Source: Limnochordia bacterium (GTDB lineage Bacteria > Bacillota > Limnochordia > DUMW01). Taken from it: 64,000 nucleotides of DNA. Below the pieces are notes generated by a model, which did no database searches, was not told the DNA's origin, and saw nothing but the letters and a program-made list of their open reading frames with translations. Shown in pieces: positions 9,375 to 17,332 of this stretch. The number at the start of each line of letters is the position of its first letter. The first letter of the stretch is position 1. A program made the position numbers and the translations under genes. Location of the stretch: NCBI GenBank assembly GCA_023230925.1, contig JALNWK010000004.1:16659-80658 (forward strand). Reading direction: 5' to 3'.

Positions 9375-11915
9375 CTAATCTTTCGTTCTGCTACCATTTT
9401 CAATAATTGTAATTTCGTCGATGATACAGCTTCCACCATTGTGAATCGCCCAGATGATTCTGTAATCAGGATAATCGTGGGTAGTGAAACTGAAGGTTTT
9501 GTGCTGAACTTGCCCGTCCTCCAAATCTAGCCAACGGGTAAAGCCCACATCGTAGTCTCTTCCTGCGGCTTCCGAGGCGGCATATACGTAGAAATAATTA
9601 CCCCGTTCGCGGCCGGAACGTTGTTGAAAGGCAAAGGACACCGTATAGGATGTGTTTGGTTTCAACTTAATCACGTTGGAGTCCGTCCACAAATAGTGGT
9701 AGTCATCCTCTGTGAATCCTAGCTGCACAGCTTTGGGTAATAGATCATATCTGCGTTCTACTGCCAAGGAGCCTGCCCCGGCTATGGGTCGATGGCTCTC
9801 TATGCTACTTTGTTCGTGGGCAACAAAGCCTTCACCAATCCCTTCTTCAAAACCTTCATGGAGACAATCGGTGGGGTTTACTTGCTCAATACGAATGTTA
9901 TCTAAGAGCAATGCTCCCTGATCTGTTGCTCCCCAAACCAATTCGTAATCATCGAAGGGACCTAGGGTAATCACTATCGTCTTTCGTACCGAAGAGGCGC
10001 CTTCTTGATCCTGCCATTTGCAGAACCCACGCAATCCAGCAAGCTGACCCTTTCGGCTACGGGCGACGAAGTAATAGTATCCAGGTTGAGAGGTAGGACC
10101 TGACGGGGCCAGAACTGGACGATAATCGAAGCTGATTACATATGTGCCGTTGGGCTCTAAGGGTACCATGCGTGAATCTAGTTTGAAAAAGTCACCCATT
10201 GGACCCTGGGAACAACCATACAAGGAATGCTTTCCTGTGATCGGGCTGTGGGATTCTAATCTGGCATTTTTACCGACGATGCGAAAGAAGCTTTCCGCAA
10301 AAGTACCACTTTCAAAATCCTCACATCCGACAAGTTCTCGGCTGGGAGTCTCTGCCCTGGTTGGGGAAACACTGTTCTCTACCTGAACTACGCCAATCGA
10401 GTAACGATTATTCCCATCATTACCTTCGATTCCTAGTTCGATGGCCGGTTCACCTTCGCCATCCACGAGGGCAATGTAAACTTCATAGGTTCCTTCTGGC
10501 ACATCCTCTGATAGAAGAAACTCACTAATATACTCATAGGTATTGCCACTAGTCACGTTAGTCACATCAAAGCTTTCATCTGTGGAGGAGAAGACCAGGT
10601 CTTCACCGTCAAAGAAGTAGACTTTCAAGGGATATTTCTGGAAGAGCCTTCCCACTGCACGGTTTTCCCAGGTGTGATGAAGCTCAAAAATGCCTCCAGG
10701 AGCGACTATCTTAGGGAAGTAGGCTTGGGTTAACACCAGCCGATAACCCATCCACCGTAGACCATAGGGAATCAAACCTTTGTGTTCCTGGTTATAGAAG
10801 AACAACGCAGAATCAACGTTGGGGTTTTTCGTGTTATTAAAAGCGGTAATATCCCAGCCAAGGGTCATTAAGTAATTCACATGATAGTTTAGAGCCTCAT
10901 CAATGGCTCGTTTCGGGTTATATCCTTCATTCAGATTCTGATACCAAGTCAATGAACCTGCAATCTCACCGGAAATTGGTTTTCGGGTTCGTTGAAAAAA
11001 CTCCAGCATCAACCTACCGTCGTAGGCATCGTGTACATATCTCGATAAGCCATTACGATTGAGTGCAATATTCTCTATTTGGTAGTAGGCATAATCAAAG
11101 GCGGAGGCCCTAACATACTCTTCGTAGGTGGGTTTGGGCCTATGGTTAATCGATATCCCATAGGGAGTTAGATCATCTTGCCACTCGTATGAATTGGAGA
11201 GAACAAGGATAACATCACTATTGGCCCAGGCTTGGGACCATTCATCAATAATAGATCGGAGAGCTTGAATTCGTTCTAACAAAGAGGGGTAATCAAAGCC
11301 ACTGTGCCATTCACCCCATGCCCCGTAGCCACACAATTGCACAACTTCAACTGCCGGATGATCCTTGTACCGCCCGGCAAATTCTGCCAAGAATCTTCTT
11401 AAGTAGGTCAGATATGTAGGATGGGTGTAGTCTGGGTATTTGCACTCGGACTCCTTACCCCATCCCGCGCCGTCCTTTAATTTGTATGGTACACCCAGAT
11501 CGTATAACCACTCGGGGGCACCAATTACAAAGCCCACATGGGGCATGATCATTGGATCGGTGGAAACCCTAAAGTGGATCTTCTTGCCTTGGGCGGCCCA
11601 GAACTCAACGGCCTGATCCACTAGGTTCCAGTCAAAGACACCTTTTTCTCTTTCAATAGCACCCCATGCGGACAATATGGCTACATGATCAACCATCTCC
11701 CATGGAGTACCATTCCTAATATACTCCAGGGATCGACCAGCATCGATTTGGTCGGGAATCGCATTATCTATGTACCACCAACCCATGTGGGGATTAGAAA
11801 AAACGCTGTTGACTTCCTTAGGATACATACTTACCATACCGCCTAATACCTCCTCACCAACCGAACAAACGAGAAAGAGCGCCAATGGGACTAGCAACAT
11901 AGAAAATTTCCGCAT
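9375..11915 (-). CDS. Secreted DUF4832-like (clan A type) glycoside hydrolase with two C-terminal binding modules
   Basis: 846 residues with a type I signal peptide (MRKFSMLLVPLALFLVCSVG). Residues ~30-400 match the DUF4832/DUF4874-type barrel: FSNPHMGWWYI, ILSAWGAIEREKGVFDW, then VQLCGYGAWGEWHSG, where the Glu is the expected acid/base of a GH-A clan barrel. A beta domain follows (~400-520). Residues ~535-690 and ~690-846 are two related sandwiches, each starting with an FE(S/E)G motif, carrying a YYF/YFY VxARS-like strand and ending LLDNIRIE or IIDEITIIE, as in CBM4/9-type modules. The gene has an AGGAGGTGA site and lies between the binding protein and another glycosidase-like gene. The enzyme class is inferred; the substrate is unknown. 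Confidence 0.7.
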   Translation of the reverse strand: MRKFSMLLVPLALFLVCSVGEEVLGGMVSMYPKEVNSVFSNPHMGWWYIDNAIPDQIDAGRSLEYIRNGTPWEMVDHVAILSAWGAIEREKGVFDWNLVDQAVEFWAAQGKKIHFRVSTDPMIMPHVGFVIGAPEWLYDLGVPYKLKDGAGWGKESECKYPDYTHPTYLTYLRRFLAEFAGRYKDHPAVEVVQLCGYGAWGEWHSGFDYPSLLERIQALRSIIDEWSQAWANSDVILVLSNSYEWQDDLTPYGISINHRPKPTYEEYVRASAFDYAYYQIENIALNRNGLSRYVHDAYDGRLMLEFFQRTRKPISGEIAGSLTWYQNLNEGYNPKRAIDEALNYHVNYLMTLGWDITAFNNTKNPNVDSALFFYNQEHKGLIPYGLRWMGYRLVLTQAYFPKIVAPGGIFELHHTWENRAVGRLFQKYPLKVYFFDGEDLVFSSTDESFDVTNVTSGNTYEYISEFLLSEDVPEGTYEVYIALVDGEGEPAIELGIEGNDGNNRYSIGVVQVENSVSPTRAETPSRELVGCEDFESGTFAESFFRIVGKNARLESHSPITGKHSLYGCSQGPMGDFFKLDSRMVPLEPNGTYVISFDYRPVLAPSGPTSQPGYYYFVARSRKGQLAGLRGFCKWQDQEGASSVRKTIVITLGPFDDYELVWGATDQGALLLDNIRIEQVNPTDCLHEGFEEGIGEGFVAHEQSSIESHRPIAGAGSLAVERRYDLLPKAVQLGFTEDDYHYLWTDSNVIKLKPNTSYTVSFAFQQRSGRERGNYFYVYAASEAAGRDYDVGFTRWLDLEDGQVQHKTFSFTTHDYPDYRIIWAIHNGGSCIIDEITIIENGSRTKD

Positions 11916-11936
11916 GTAGTCACCTCCTACGAGGAA

Positions 11937-11959
11937 GGTCCCACACTCTGTGTGGGACC
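11937..11959. terminator. Perfect 10-bp hairpin between binding protein and hydrolase genes
   Basis: GGTCCCACAC, a three-base loop and GTGTGGGACC form a perfect stem 10 bases beyond the binding-protein stop and just before the ribosome site of the next gene. A T5 run follows it on the plus strand, but both flanking genes read on the minus strand. On that strand it more likely attenuates or protects the 3' end of the binding-protein message, which would raise its level over downstream genes. Confidence 0.55.
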
Positions 11960-11969
11960 GTTTTTATCT

Positions 11970-13196
11970 TCATCGATAGTAATCGGCCAAAGCGGTGTTA
12001 ATCCGATTCTCCATTACCTCAACTGCTTGATTGGGATGTACCCGTTCATATAAGGAATCGCTTACTGCACCGATGAGTGCACCCCAAACAGCATCCCAAA
12101 CAGTGCCGTCAAGTTTGTAGGCTGAATTGCTCAATACCGAGGCAGCTACTTGGAAGAACTGGTTACCTGCAATTTCCTCTGCTTGGTAGTGCCCCAACTG
12201 GGTGGGCAAAAGACCCGTGGCCAGGGCGCACTCGACAGAGTTATCTTCGTTTAGGAGAAACCGGTAAAACTTCGTTCCAGCTCCTCTAGCCTCCTCATCC
12301 AAACCGTAGCCAAAACGCCAGTCGGAAGCAACACAAGTAGCTCCAAAGGCAGCATCCTCTGACGGCCTTGGTTGCGCGGCTACTCCCCAATCAAAACTAG
12401 CCGTTTGGGCGGCTCCGTAGAACCATGTACCTAGGAAGGTCATCGCAGCAGTCTGATTCAGGAACTGCTCGCCACTCCATGCGGGACTAGGCCAGGGAAT
12501 GATCTGGTTTTCAATTAGGTCTAAGAAGAACCCATACGCATCTTGGGCCTTAGTCCCTGTGAGTTTCACTTCTTTGTCGCCGATTTGAAAGTACTCAGGT
12601 ACAGCTTGGGGCAAATATACTTGTAGAAAATCTGTAGGTTCTGTGGTAAAGCCAGCTTGAAGGATCTGACCATCGGGGCCGATTTTCGTCAGTTTTTTCG
12701 CCACTTTGGTCAACTCATCCCACGTCTTCGGCACGTCCTTATCTCCAAGGCCGGCTTCGGCAAAAAGCTCTCGATTATACCAAAGAGGCGTAGTCCACAA
12801 GCTGAAGGGATACGCGTACACCTTCCCGTCATCTTCGATAAAGTCTTCAAAGAAGGGTAACTCCTGTGACCGCATGTATTCAACAAGAGTGGGTTCGTAG
12901 AAGTCTTCAGGATACACGTCTATTAAATCCTCAAACCCACCCCGTAAGAGTTCCGGAGCAACTCCGCTAACCTGAGCCATCTGCAGCTTGTCGAAATATC
13001 CATCAAAGGGATGTAGCTCCACAATGACCTCGACTTCATCCTGCATTTGGTTGAATTCCTCTGCTTTTCTGGCAGTGAACTCACCGATGGCGTCATGCCA
13101 GGACCACAAAGAAATGACGGTCTTACCAAAACCCACTGTGTTTGCCAGTAATACTACTAATATGCTAAATACAAATATACTAGATTTGTTACGCAT
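11970..13196 (-). CDS. ABC-type sugar solute-binding protein (family 1), locus A2
   Basis: 408 residues. MRNKSSIFVFSILVVLLANTVGFGK is a type I signal peptide with no lipobox Cys. The mature N terminus VISLWSWHDAIGEF, the QMAQVSGVAPELLRGG segment and the PFSLWTTPLWYNRELFAEAG hinge strand (family signature LYYNKxLFxxAG) identify a COG1653-type binding protein. ATG 13196 has an AAGGAGT ribosome site. It lies 62 bases after the nucleoside hydrolase gene in the same orientation and before two secreted hydrolase-like genes. The natural ligand may be a nucleoside or glycoside rather than a plain sugar; that is inference. No membrane component is encoded nearby. Confidence 0.87.
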   Translation of the reverse strand: MRNKSSIFVFSILVVLLANTVGFGKTVISLWSWHDAIGEFTARKAEEFNQMQDEVEVIVELHPFDGYFDKLQMAQVSGVAPELLRGGFEDLIDVYPEDFYEPTLVEYMRSQELPFFEDFIEDDGKVYAYPFSLWTTPLWYNRELFAEAGLGDKDVPKTWDELTKVAKKLTKIGPDGQILQAGFTTEPTDFLQVYLPQAVPEYFQIGDKEVKLTGTKAQDAYGFFLDLIENQIIPWPSPAWSGEQFLNQTAAMTFLGTWFYGAAQTASFDWGVAAQPRPSEDAAFGATCVASDWRFGYGLDEEARGAGTKFYRFLLNEDNSVECALATGLLPTQLGHYQAEEIAGNQFFQVAASVLSNSAYKLDGTVWDAVWGALIGAVSDSLYERVHPNQAVEVMENRINTALADYYR

Positions 13197-13258
13197 AATA
13201 GACTCCTTCCTTTCTTACTAATACTTCTGTTCAGTAAACATTCCTTGTTTCCTTTGGT

Positions 13259-14200
13259 TTAAAATCTACCACCTTCCCCTCCTAAGAGTGTGGTACATAC
13301 AACTTGCTTGGCTCTTGATACATTCATGCTTTGACTTACCATTACAGCCGACGGACGCTCATAACTACATCCTGGAAGACTACACTCCTTAATGGGCAAC
13401 CCCGCCACATACTTCTCCAAGTCAATAACGCAACCTCTAGTGAACAGACCTGTTGTCTCAACGCGCAAGTGCCTCGCGCTCACCTCGAACATATCAGGCT
13501 TAATTACCCAGAGTAAGGGAGCCAGATCATAGAGGATCGGCTCTGAACCCCAGACACTCTGTAATTCTAGTAGCAGATCCACCACTGGCCCTCCTTGGTC
13601 TTTCAGTATCGTACATGTTTTACGGTCCAGGATTAGTTCCTTACTAACACTCCAAGTGGCAAGAAAGGTCTGAAGACCCATCCGGAGGATCTTATCTGCC
13701 GCAAGGTAATCATTGGCAAAGTTGTGTTCCCGCCGAAAATAGACAACCTCACCTCCCATAATGGCAAGGCCCTTCAAATCCTGTTTGAGTGATGGATATC
13801 GACAGAAGGCTTCGGCTGCATTAGTTAGTTGCCCCAGACACACTAAGGTTACCTCTCCGGGGTTTTCTTTAGCCACACGGTGCAAGTGATCCCAAGCGAC
13901 AATCCCACAATCTGGCATTTCCGATGAGTGTCCGGCTGCCCAAGCTAGTTGAGGAGTAAGCTGCGGCACTTTAGTCTGGGTCGGTGAACTCTCTGCGCCT
14001 GCCGAAACACAAATATGTTCCTTGCCTACCGCTTTGGTGATCATCCGGGCAAGATGTGCCCGTAAATGGACATGGTGATCAACTGTTGATATACCCACTA
14101 CATCTAACTGAGGATGCATTAGTGCAAAAGCTAAGGCATACGCATCGTCAATGTCGTTACCTATATCTGTATCTATAAAGACCTTGTGTGCCCCTGTCAA
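13259..14200 (-). CDS. Inosine-uridine-type nucleoside hydrolase, locus A2
   Basis: 313 residues, the normal family size. The enzyme would cleave the N-glycosidic bond of a ribonucleoside to ribose and base. The Ca-binding motif FIDTDIGNDIDDAYAL starts at residue 8, the central MGGEV and REHNFANDYLAADK segments follow, and the late LYDLAPLLW replaces the usual HDPLA, so the active-site His is Tyr here. There is no signal peptide, so it acts in the cytoplasm. The start is TTG 14200, preceded by GGGGGTAAATCGGCG, nearly the same leader as the GTG start at 40142. It is the first gene of the minus-strand operon ending at 6926 and divergent from the chimera at 14328. Confidence 0.9.
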   Translation of the reverse strand: MTGAHKVFIDTDIGNDIDDAYALAFALMHPQLDVVGISTVDHHVHLRAHLARMITKAVGKEHICVSAGAESSPTQTKVPQLTPQLAWAAGHSSEMPDCGIVAWDHLHRVAKENPGEVTLVCLGQLTNAAEAFCRYPSLKQDLKGLAIMGGEVVYFRREHNFANDYLAADKILRMGLQTFLATWSVSKELILDRKTCTILKDQGGPVVDLLLELQSVWGSEPILYDLAPLLWVIKPDMFEVSARHLRVETTGLFTRGCVIDLEKYVAGLPIKECSLPGCSYERPSAVMVSQSMNVSRAKQVVCTTLLGGEGGRF

Positions 14201-14279
14201 CGCCGATTTACCCCCTGAAACGCATCATGTTATAATACATCTATATTGTCTTACTTCAACGAAACCAAAGACTTACCCT

Positions 14280-14307
14280 TTGACATGGATTGGCACAAAC
14301 TTAGCAT
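14280..14307 (+). promoter_or_regulatory. Sigma-A-like promoter of the first nucleoside hydrolase-AraC gene
   Basis: TTGACA at 14280-14285, a 16-base spacer, then TAGCAT at 14302-14307. The predicted transcript would begin near 14314, only about 14 bases before TTG 14328, which supports that start. The surrounding 39 bases (14275-14313) align without gaps to 40082-40120 upstream of the paralogue, 29 of 39 identical by eye. Confidence 0.6.
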
Positions 14308-14327
14308 TTATTGCGCGGGGTGATCAA

Positions 14328-16028
14328 TTGAGTATACCCATTGTTATTGATACAGAAATAGGAGATAATATTGATGATGCCTTTGCTCTTGCTCTGGCGC
14401 TAAGTTCCCCAGAGATTGAACTGTTGGGGGTCACCACTACCTTTTACCATGCACAGGCCAGGTCCTTACTGGCCCGCAGGCTATTAGGTGCCTATGGCCG
14501 ATGCCAAATCCCTGTAAATCACGGGCAATCCCACCTCTTTCAAGGTGAACCTCCTGCGGATTTTGATACGTTTACACAGATGGAGGAAGCTGTGCTAAAG
14601 GAGCCGATGTCAATTAGCACAAACATGTCCGCTTTAGATTGGCTCGGCGAATTAACCAAAACAGAGCAGAACATTACCTACATTGCCAACGGTCCCTTAA
14701 CAAACCTTGCGGATTTCATACACCACTACCCCACACAGACCAAGGCGCTAAAGCAAATCGTACTCATGGGCGGATGGGCAACTCAAAGACTACCGGAGTG
14801 GAACATAAGCCACGATCCAAGGGCAGCAGCCATCGTGTTTGAGTCTGAGATCCCCATTGTGGTCATTGGTCGTGAAGTGACGCTAGGATGTATTCTGACC
14901 CAGTCCCAAGTGGAGATGCTCCTAGAGTCAAACCTTCCCGGCACGAAATTCCTGATGACCCTATATCGTCAGTGGGCAAAGACTATGGGCAATACACCAC
15001 CAATCATGTATGATCCATTAACGGTGATGTATCTGTGCGATCCTTCCTTGGTCCAGCTTGAGTACGTTCCCCTACGGGTTCAGACAGAACCGGGACCAAC
15101 CTATGGGGTTTTGTATCAGGATCCTACCGGAGTACCTGTGCATATGGCAACCGATGTGGACCGGGGACGTTATTTGAACACACTAGTATCCCGTCTTACC
15201 GGGCAGACTGGGATCCGTGAACTATATCCAGCCAAACTACAAGTCGACATCAAGGACGCCTTGGAGATCACCTATCCTCTTAATTGGCAAATGAAGCGTA
15301 ACGTCACGGCAAAACACATCCTTGCTTGTGTTATCCAAGGAGAAGGTACAGTGGAAAATAGTGATGGGCTGAGCACCACAATGCAAGAGGGAGACCTGGT
15401 ATACATACCTCCCCATTGCGTGCATCAAATGTCAACAAGAACCGGTATGACCATGTCCATACTGTATTTTGACTGTTGGCAGACTCGAAATGGCGAGCAA
15501 GAGGACTATCTTCTACCTTTGACTAACCAAAACCTAGTACATCAGCTGCCAGATCCTACTTACGGCAAATCAACCATCGCACAGATCGTTGATCTGTGGT
15601 CGAAACCTTCCTTAAAAAACATGCTCATCTGCCAAAGCAGGCTATTGTCTGTCGTGGCATATCTGTGTAACACTAGCCAAAGCCCGAGTGAAACCGCAAA
15701 CGAAACTAAACAGCTAGTAAAGGAGATCAGAGAGTACCTCGAGGAGAAGGCCGAAGAGAGTATTGTGCTTGAACAACTAGAAATCCACTTTTCACTGAGC
15801 AAATATCATCTGATCCGTATCTTTAAGCAAGAGACGAACATGACCCCCATGCAATACCACCGCCTGCTAAAGATGCGACGGGCCAGGACTTTGCTGGAGT
15901 TGGACCACATCTCAATTAAGCAGATTGCCCATAGACTGGGATACTCATCAATTCAGGCTTTTAGTCGCGCCTTTAAGCAGGAAACCGGCATGAGTCCACG
16001 GGCCTATCAGCAACTTTCCAGTCGATAG
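14328..16028 (+). CDS. Nucleoside hydrolase-cupin-AraC chimeric regulator, paralogue 1
   Basis: 566 residues from TTG 14328. The frame extends back to 14151, but that would overlap the divergent gene and lie upstream of the promoter. Residues ~1-300 are a full nucleoside hydrolase domain: IVIDTEIGDNIDDAFALAL, ANGPLTNLADF, LMGGWATQRLPEWNISHDP, and MYDPLTVMYL. Residues ~320-410 are a cupin with IQGEGTVENSDG and GDLVYIPPHCVHQMS. The C terminus (~465-566) is a double helix-turn-helix of AraC type with QLEIHFSLSKYHLIRIFKQE, TPMQYHRLLKMRRA and IAHRLGYSSIQAFSRAFKQ. It is read divergently from a free-standing nucleoside hydrolase operon. Inference: a one-component regulator sensing, or consuming, a nucleoside. 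The motif has E for the second D and DN where the free-standing enzymes have ND or TD, so catalysis may be reduced. Confidence 0.88.
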   Translation: MSIPIVIDTEIGDNIDDAFALALALSSPEIELLGVTTTFYHAQARSLLARRLLGAYGRCQIPVNHGQSHLFQGEPPADFDTFTQMEEAVLKEPMSISTNMSALDWLGELTKTEQNITYIANGPLTNLADFIHHYPTQTKALKQIVLMGGWATQRLPEWNISHDPRAAAIVFESEIPIVVIGREVTLGCILTQSQVEMLLESNLPGTKFLMTLYRQWAKTMGNTPPIMYDPLTVMYLCDPSLVQLEYVPLRVQTEPGPTYGVLYQDPTGVPVHMATDVDRGRYLNTLVSRLTGQTGIRELYPAKLQVDIKDALEITYPLNWQMKRNVTAKHILACVIQGEGTVENSDGLSTTMQEGDLVYIPPHCVHQMSTRTGMTMSILYFDCWQTRNGEQEDYLLPLTNQNLVHQLPDPTYGKSTIAQIVDLWSKPSLKNMLICQSRLLSVVAYLCNTSQSPSETANETKQLVKEIREYLEEKAEESIVLEQLEIHFSLSKYHLIRIFKQETNMTPMQYHRLLKMRRARTLLELDHISIKQIAHRLGYSSIQAFSRAFKQETGMSPRAYQQLSSR

Positions 16029-16046
16029 CAATAATCCCTTAACAGA

Positions 16047-16631
16047 TCAGATGTCTTTCTTACGAAGATTTTGCTTCTTTATACTATCCAGATCCTCCCG
16101 ACTGAAACCTACTTCTCCTAGGATACCTAGAATGAAGGGTGTCTTCTTCTCGATATAACTGCCGATATCATCGGGATACTCCTGTGCTAGTCTTTTCTTG
16201 AGTTGGCCGTATTCAATTGCTTTGTCCCGATACAGTCGTAAGTAATCCCGAAATTTGAGGTGACTTTCTAGGCCTGAGGAGCCTACTAGGCAGACATACA
16301 GATGATGCTTCATCCAGATGCGGCCAGACCCATCCATTGGTACCTGGTCGTTGACCTGTCTCATTGCCTCTCGGCCAGGTATCCCGAGGTTCCCCTCATG
16401 CTGATACCCTAACCCACATAACGCGGCAATAACCTGCTTCGCCCCTATCTCATCTGGGACAATAAGATCAATGTCGATGATCGGTTTTGCTGCTAGACCC
16501 ACAACGGACGTGCTTCCCACATGCTGTATGTCTACAGCCGACCCTTTTAGATGTCTTTTGTAAACCGCTTTTAGCTCCTCAAAGACTAGGGGCCAATCTG
16601 GGTCATAGTCCTTAACGACGATTCTTTCCAT
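16047..16631 (-). CDS. GrpB-family (UPF0157) nucleotidyltransferase-like protein
   Basis: 194 residues. RIVVKDYDPDWPLVFEELKAVY at the start, then DIQHVGSTSVVGLAAKPIIDIDLIV, are the hallmark blocks of the GrpB/UPF0157 family (GS motif and paired acidic residues of the nucleotidyltransferase fold). KHHLYVCLVGS in the middle also fits. ATG 16631 has an AGGAGA site. It is tail-to-tail with the chimera at 14328-16028. The family's biological role is unsettled, so no substrate is proposed. Confidence 0.88.
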   Translation of the reverse strand: MERIVVKDYDPDWPLVFEELKAVYKRHLKGSAVDIQHVGSTSVVGLAAKPIIDIDLIVPDEIGAKQVIAALCGLGYQHEGNLGIPGREAMRQVNDQVPMDGSGRIWMKHHLYVCLVGSSGLESHLKFRDYLRLYRDKAIEYGQLKKRLAQEYPDDIGSYIEKKTPFILGILGEVGFSREDLDSIKKQNLRKKDI

Positions 16632-16711
16632 TGATGCTCTCCTTGTGAAACCGGGTTAATATTACAACTTTCACTGGCGCTGTACTTCAACTCTGATACC
16701 AGCAAGGATGG

Positions 16712-17332
16712 TTATTCTAGTAACAGCGCCCGGACCAAAGCAGCCTCAACCCCTTGGAACTTCAACGGTGCTACAAGCAGAGTGTAGCTACCCGGCGGTA
16801 CATGACCTAGGCAAAGGCCTTCAAGGATCTTGATACCTGCTTGGAACAAAATCCTATGGGTCATGTGCCCGGCTTGATCCCGTTCGATACCTAGGGCGTC
16901 AATACCAACCCCCACTGCCCGCTTGCTTACTAGCGTACGTGCCGCGGTAAGATCTACATAGATGAAGTCTTCTTTCAGGTCTTTTCTCTTGGAATTCTTG
17001 GTCTTAAACAGCACAAACTTCCCCGATGCAATGGGCAAGTCTTCTATGTCTGCCGCAGTAATCTTCTCATGCACATGGGTAAGATCAAAGACTTGACAGG
17101 GAACGAGCATCTCCTCTAGAGGATAATCGTCTATGGTAGCACCATCGGGCACCATGTGCAGCGGAGCATCCAAATGGGTGCCTGTATGTAAATCCAAGCA
17201 GACACGGGTTTGATGTATCCCTTGTTTGTCATGCTCTGCAGTGGTGATGAACTCAGGACGCAGGTGTTCCCTATTCTTGTAGACTTGCATCTTCGGTTCA
17301 ATGGTCATCGAAACATCGTAGACTATCTTCAC
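16712..17332 (-). CDS. Cyclase-family (KynB-like) metal-dependent hydrolase
   Basis: 206 residues. DLHTGTHLDAPLHMVPDG contains the HxGTHxDxPxH metal-binding signature of the cyclase/arylformamidase family; DVSMTIEPKMQVYKN at the N terminus and VGIDALGIE are further family blocks. The GTG start at 17332 lies 35 bases inside the 3' end of the zwf gene, an overlap that points to cotranslation. Members hydrolyse amides or formamides; the substrate here is unknown. The overlap with the oxidative pentose phosphate genes could suggest a lactone or sugar-acid substrate, but this is speculation. Confidence 0.86.
   Translation of the reverse strand: MKIVYDVSMTIEPKMQVYKNREHLRPEFITTAEHDKQGIHQTRVCLDLHTGTHLDAPLHMVPDGATIDDYPLEEMLVPCQVFDLTHVHEKITAADIEDLPIASGKFVLFKTKNSKRKDLKEDFIYVDLTAARTLVSKRAVGVGIDALGIERDQAGHMTHRILFQAGIKILEGLCLGHVPPGSYTLLVAPLKFQGVEAALVRALLLE

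Noticed and set aside
14151..14327. Upstream extension of the first chimera to ATG 14151
   Set aside because: It would overlap the divergent nucleoside hydrolase start and precede the TTGACA/TAGCAT promoter; the product before residue 60 has no family similarity.
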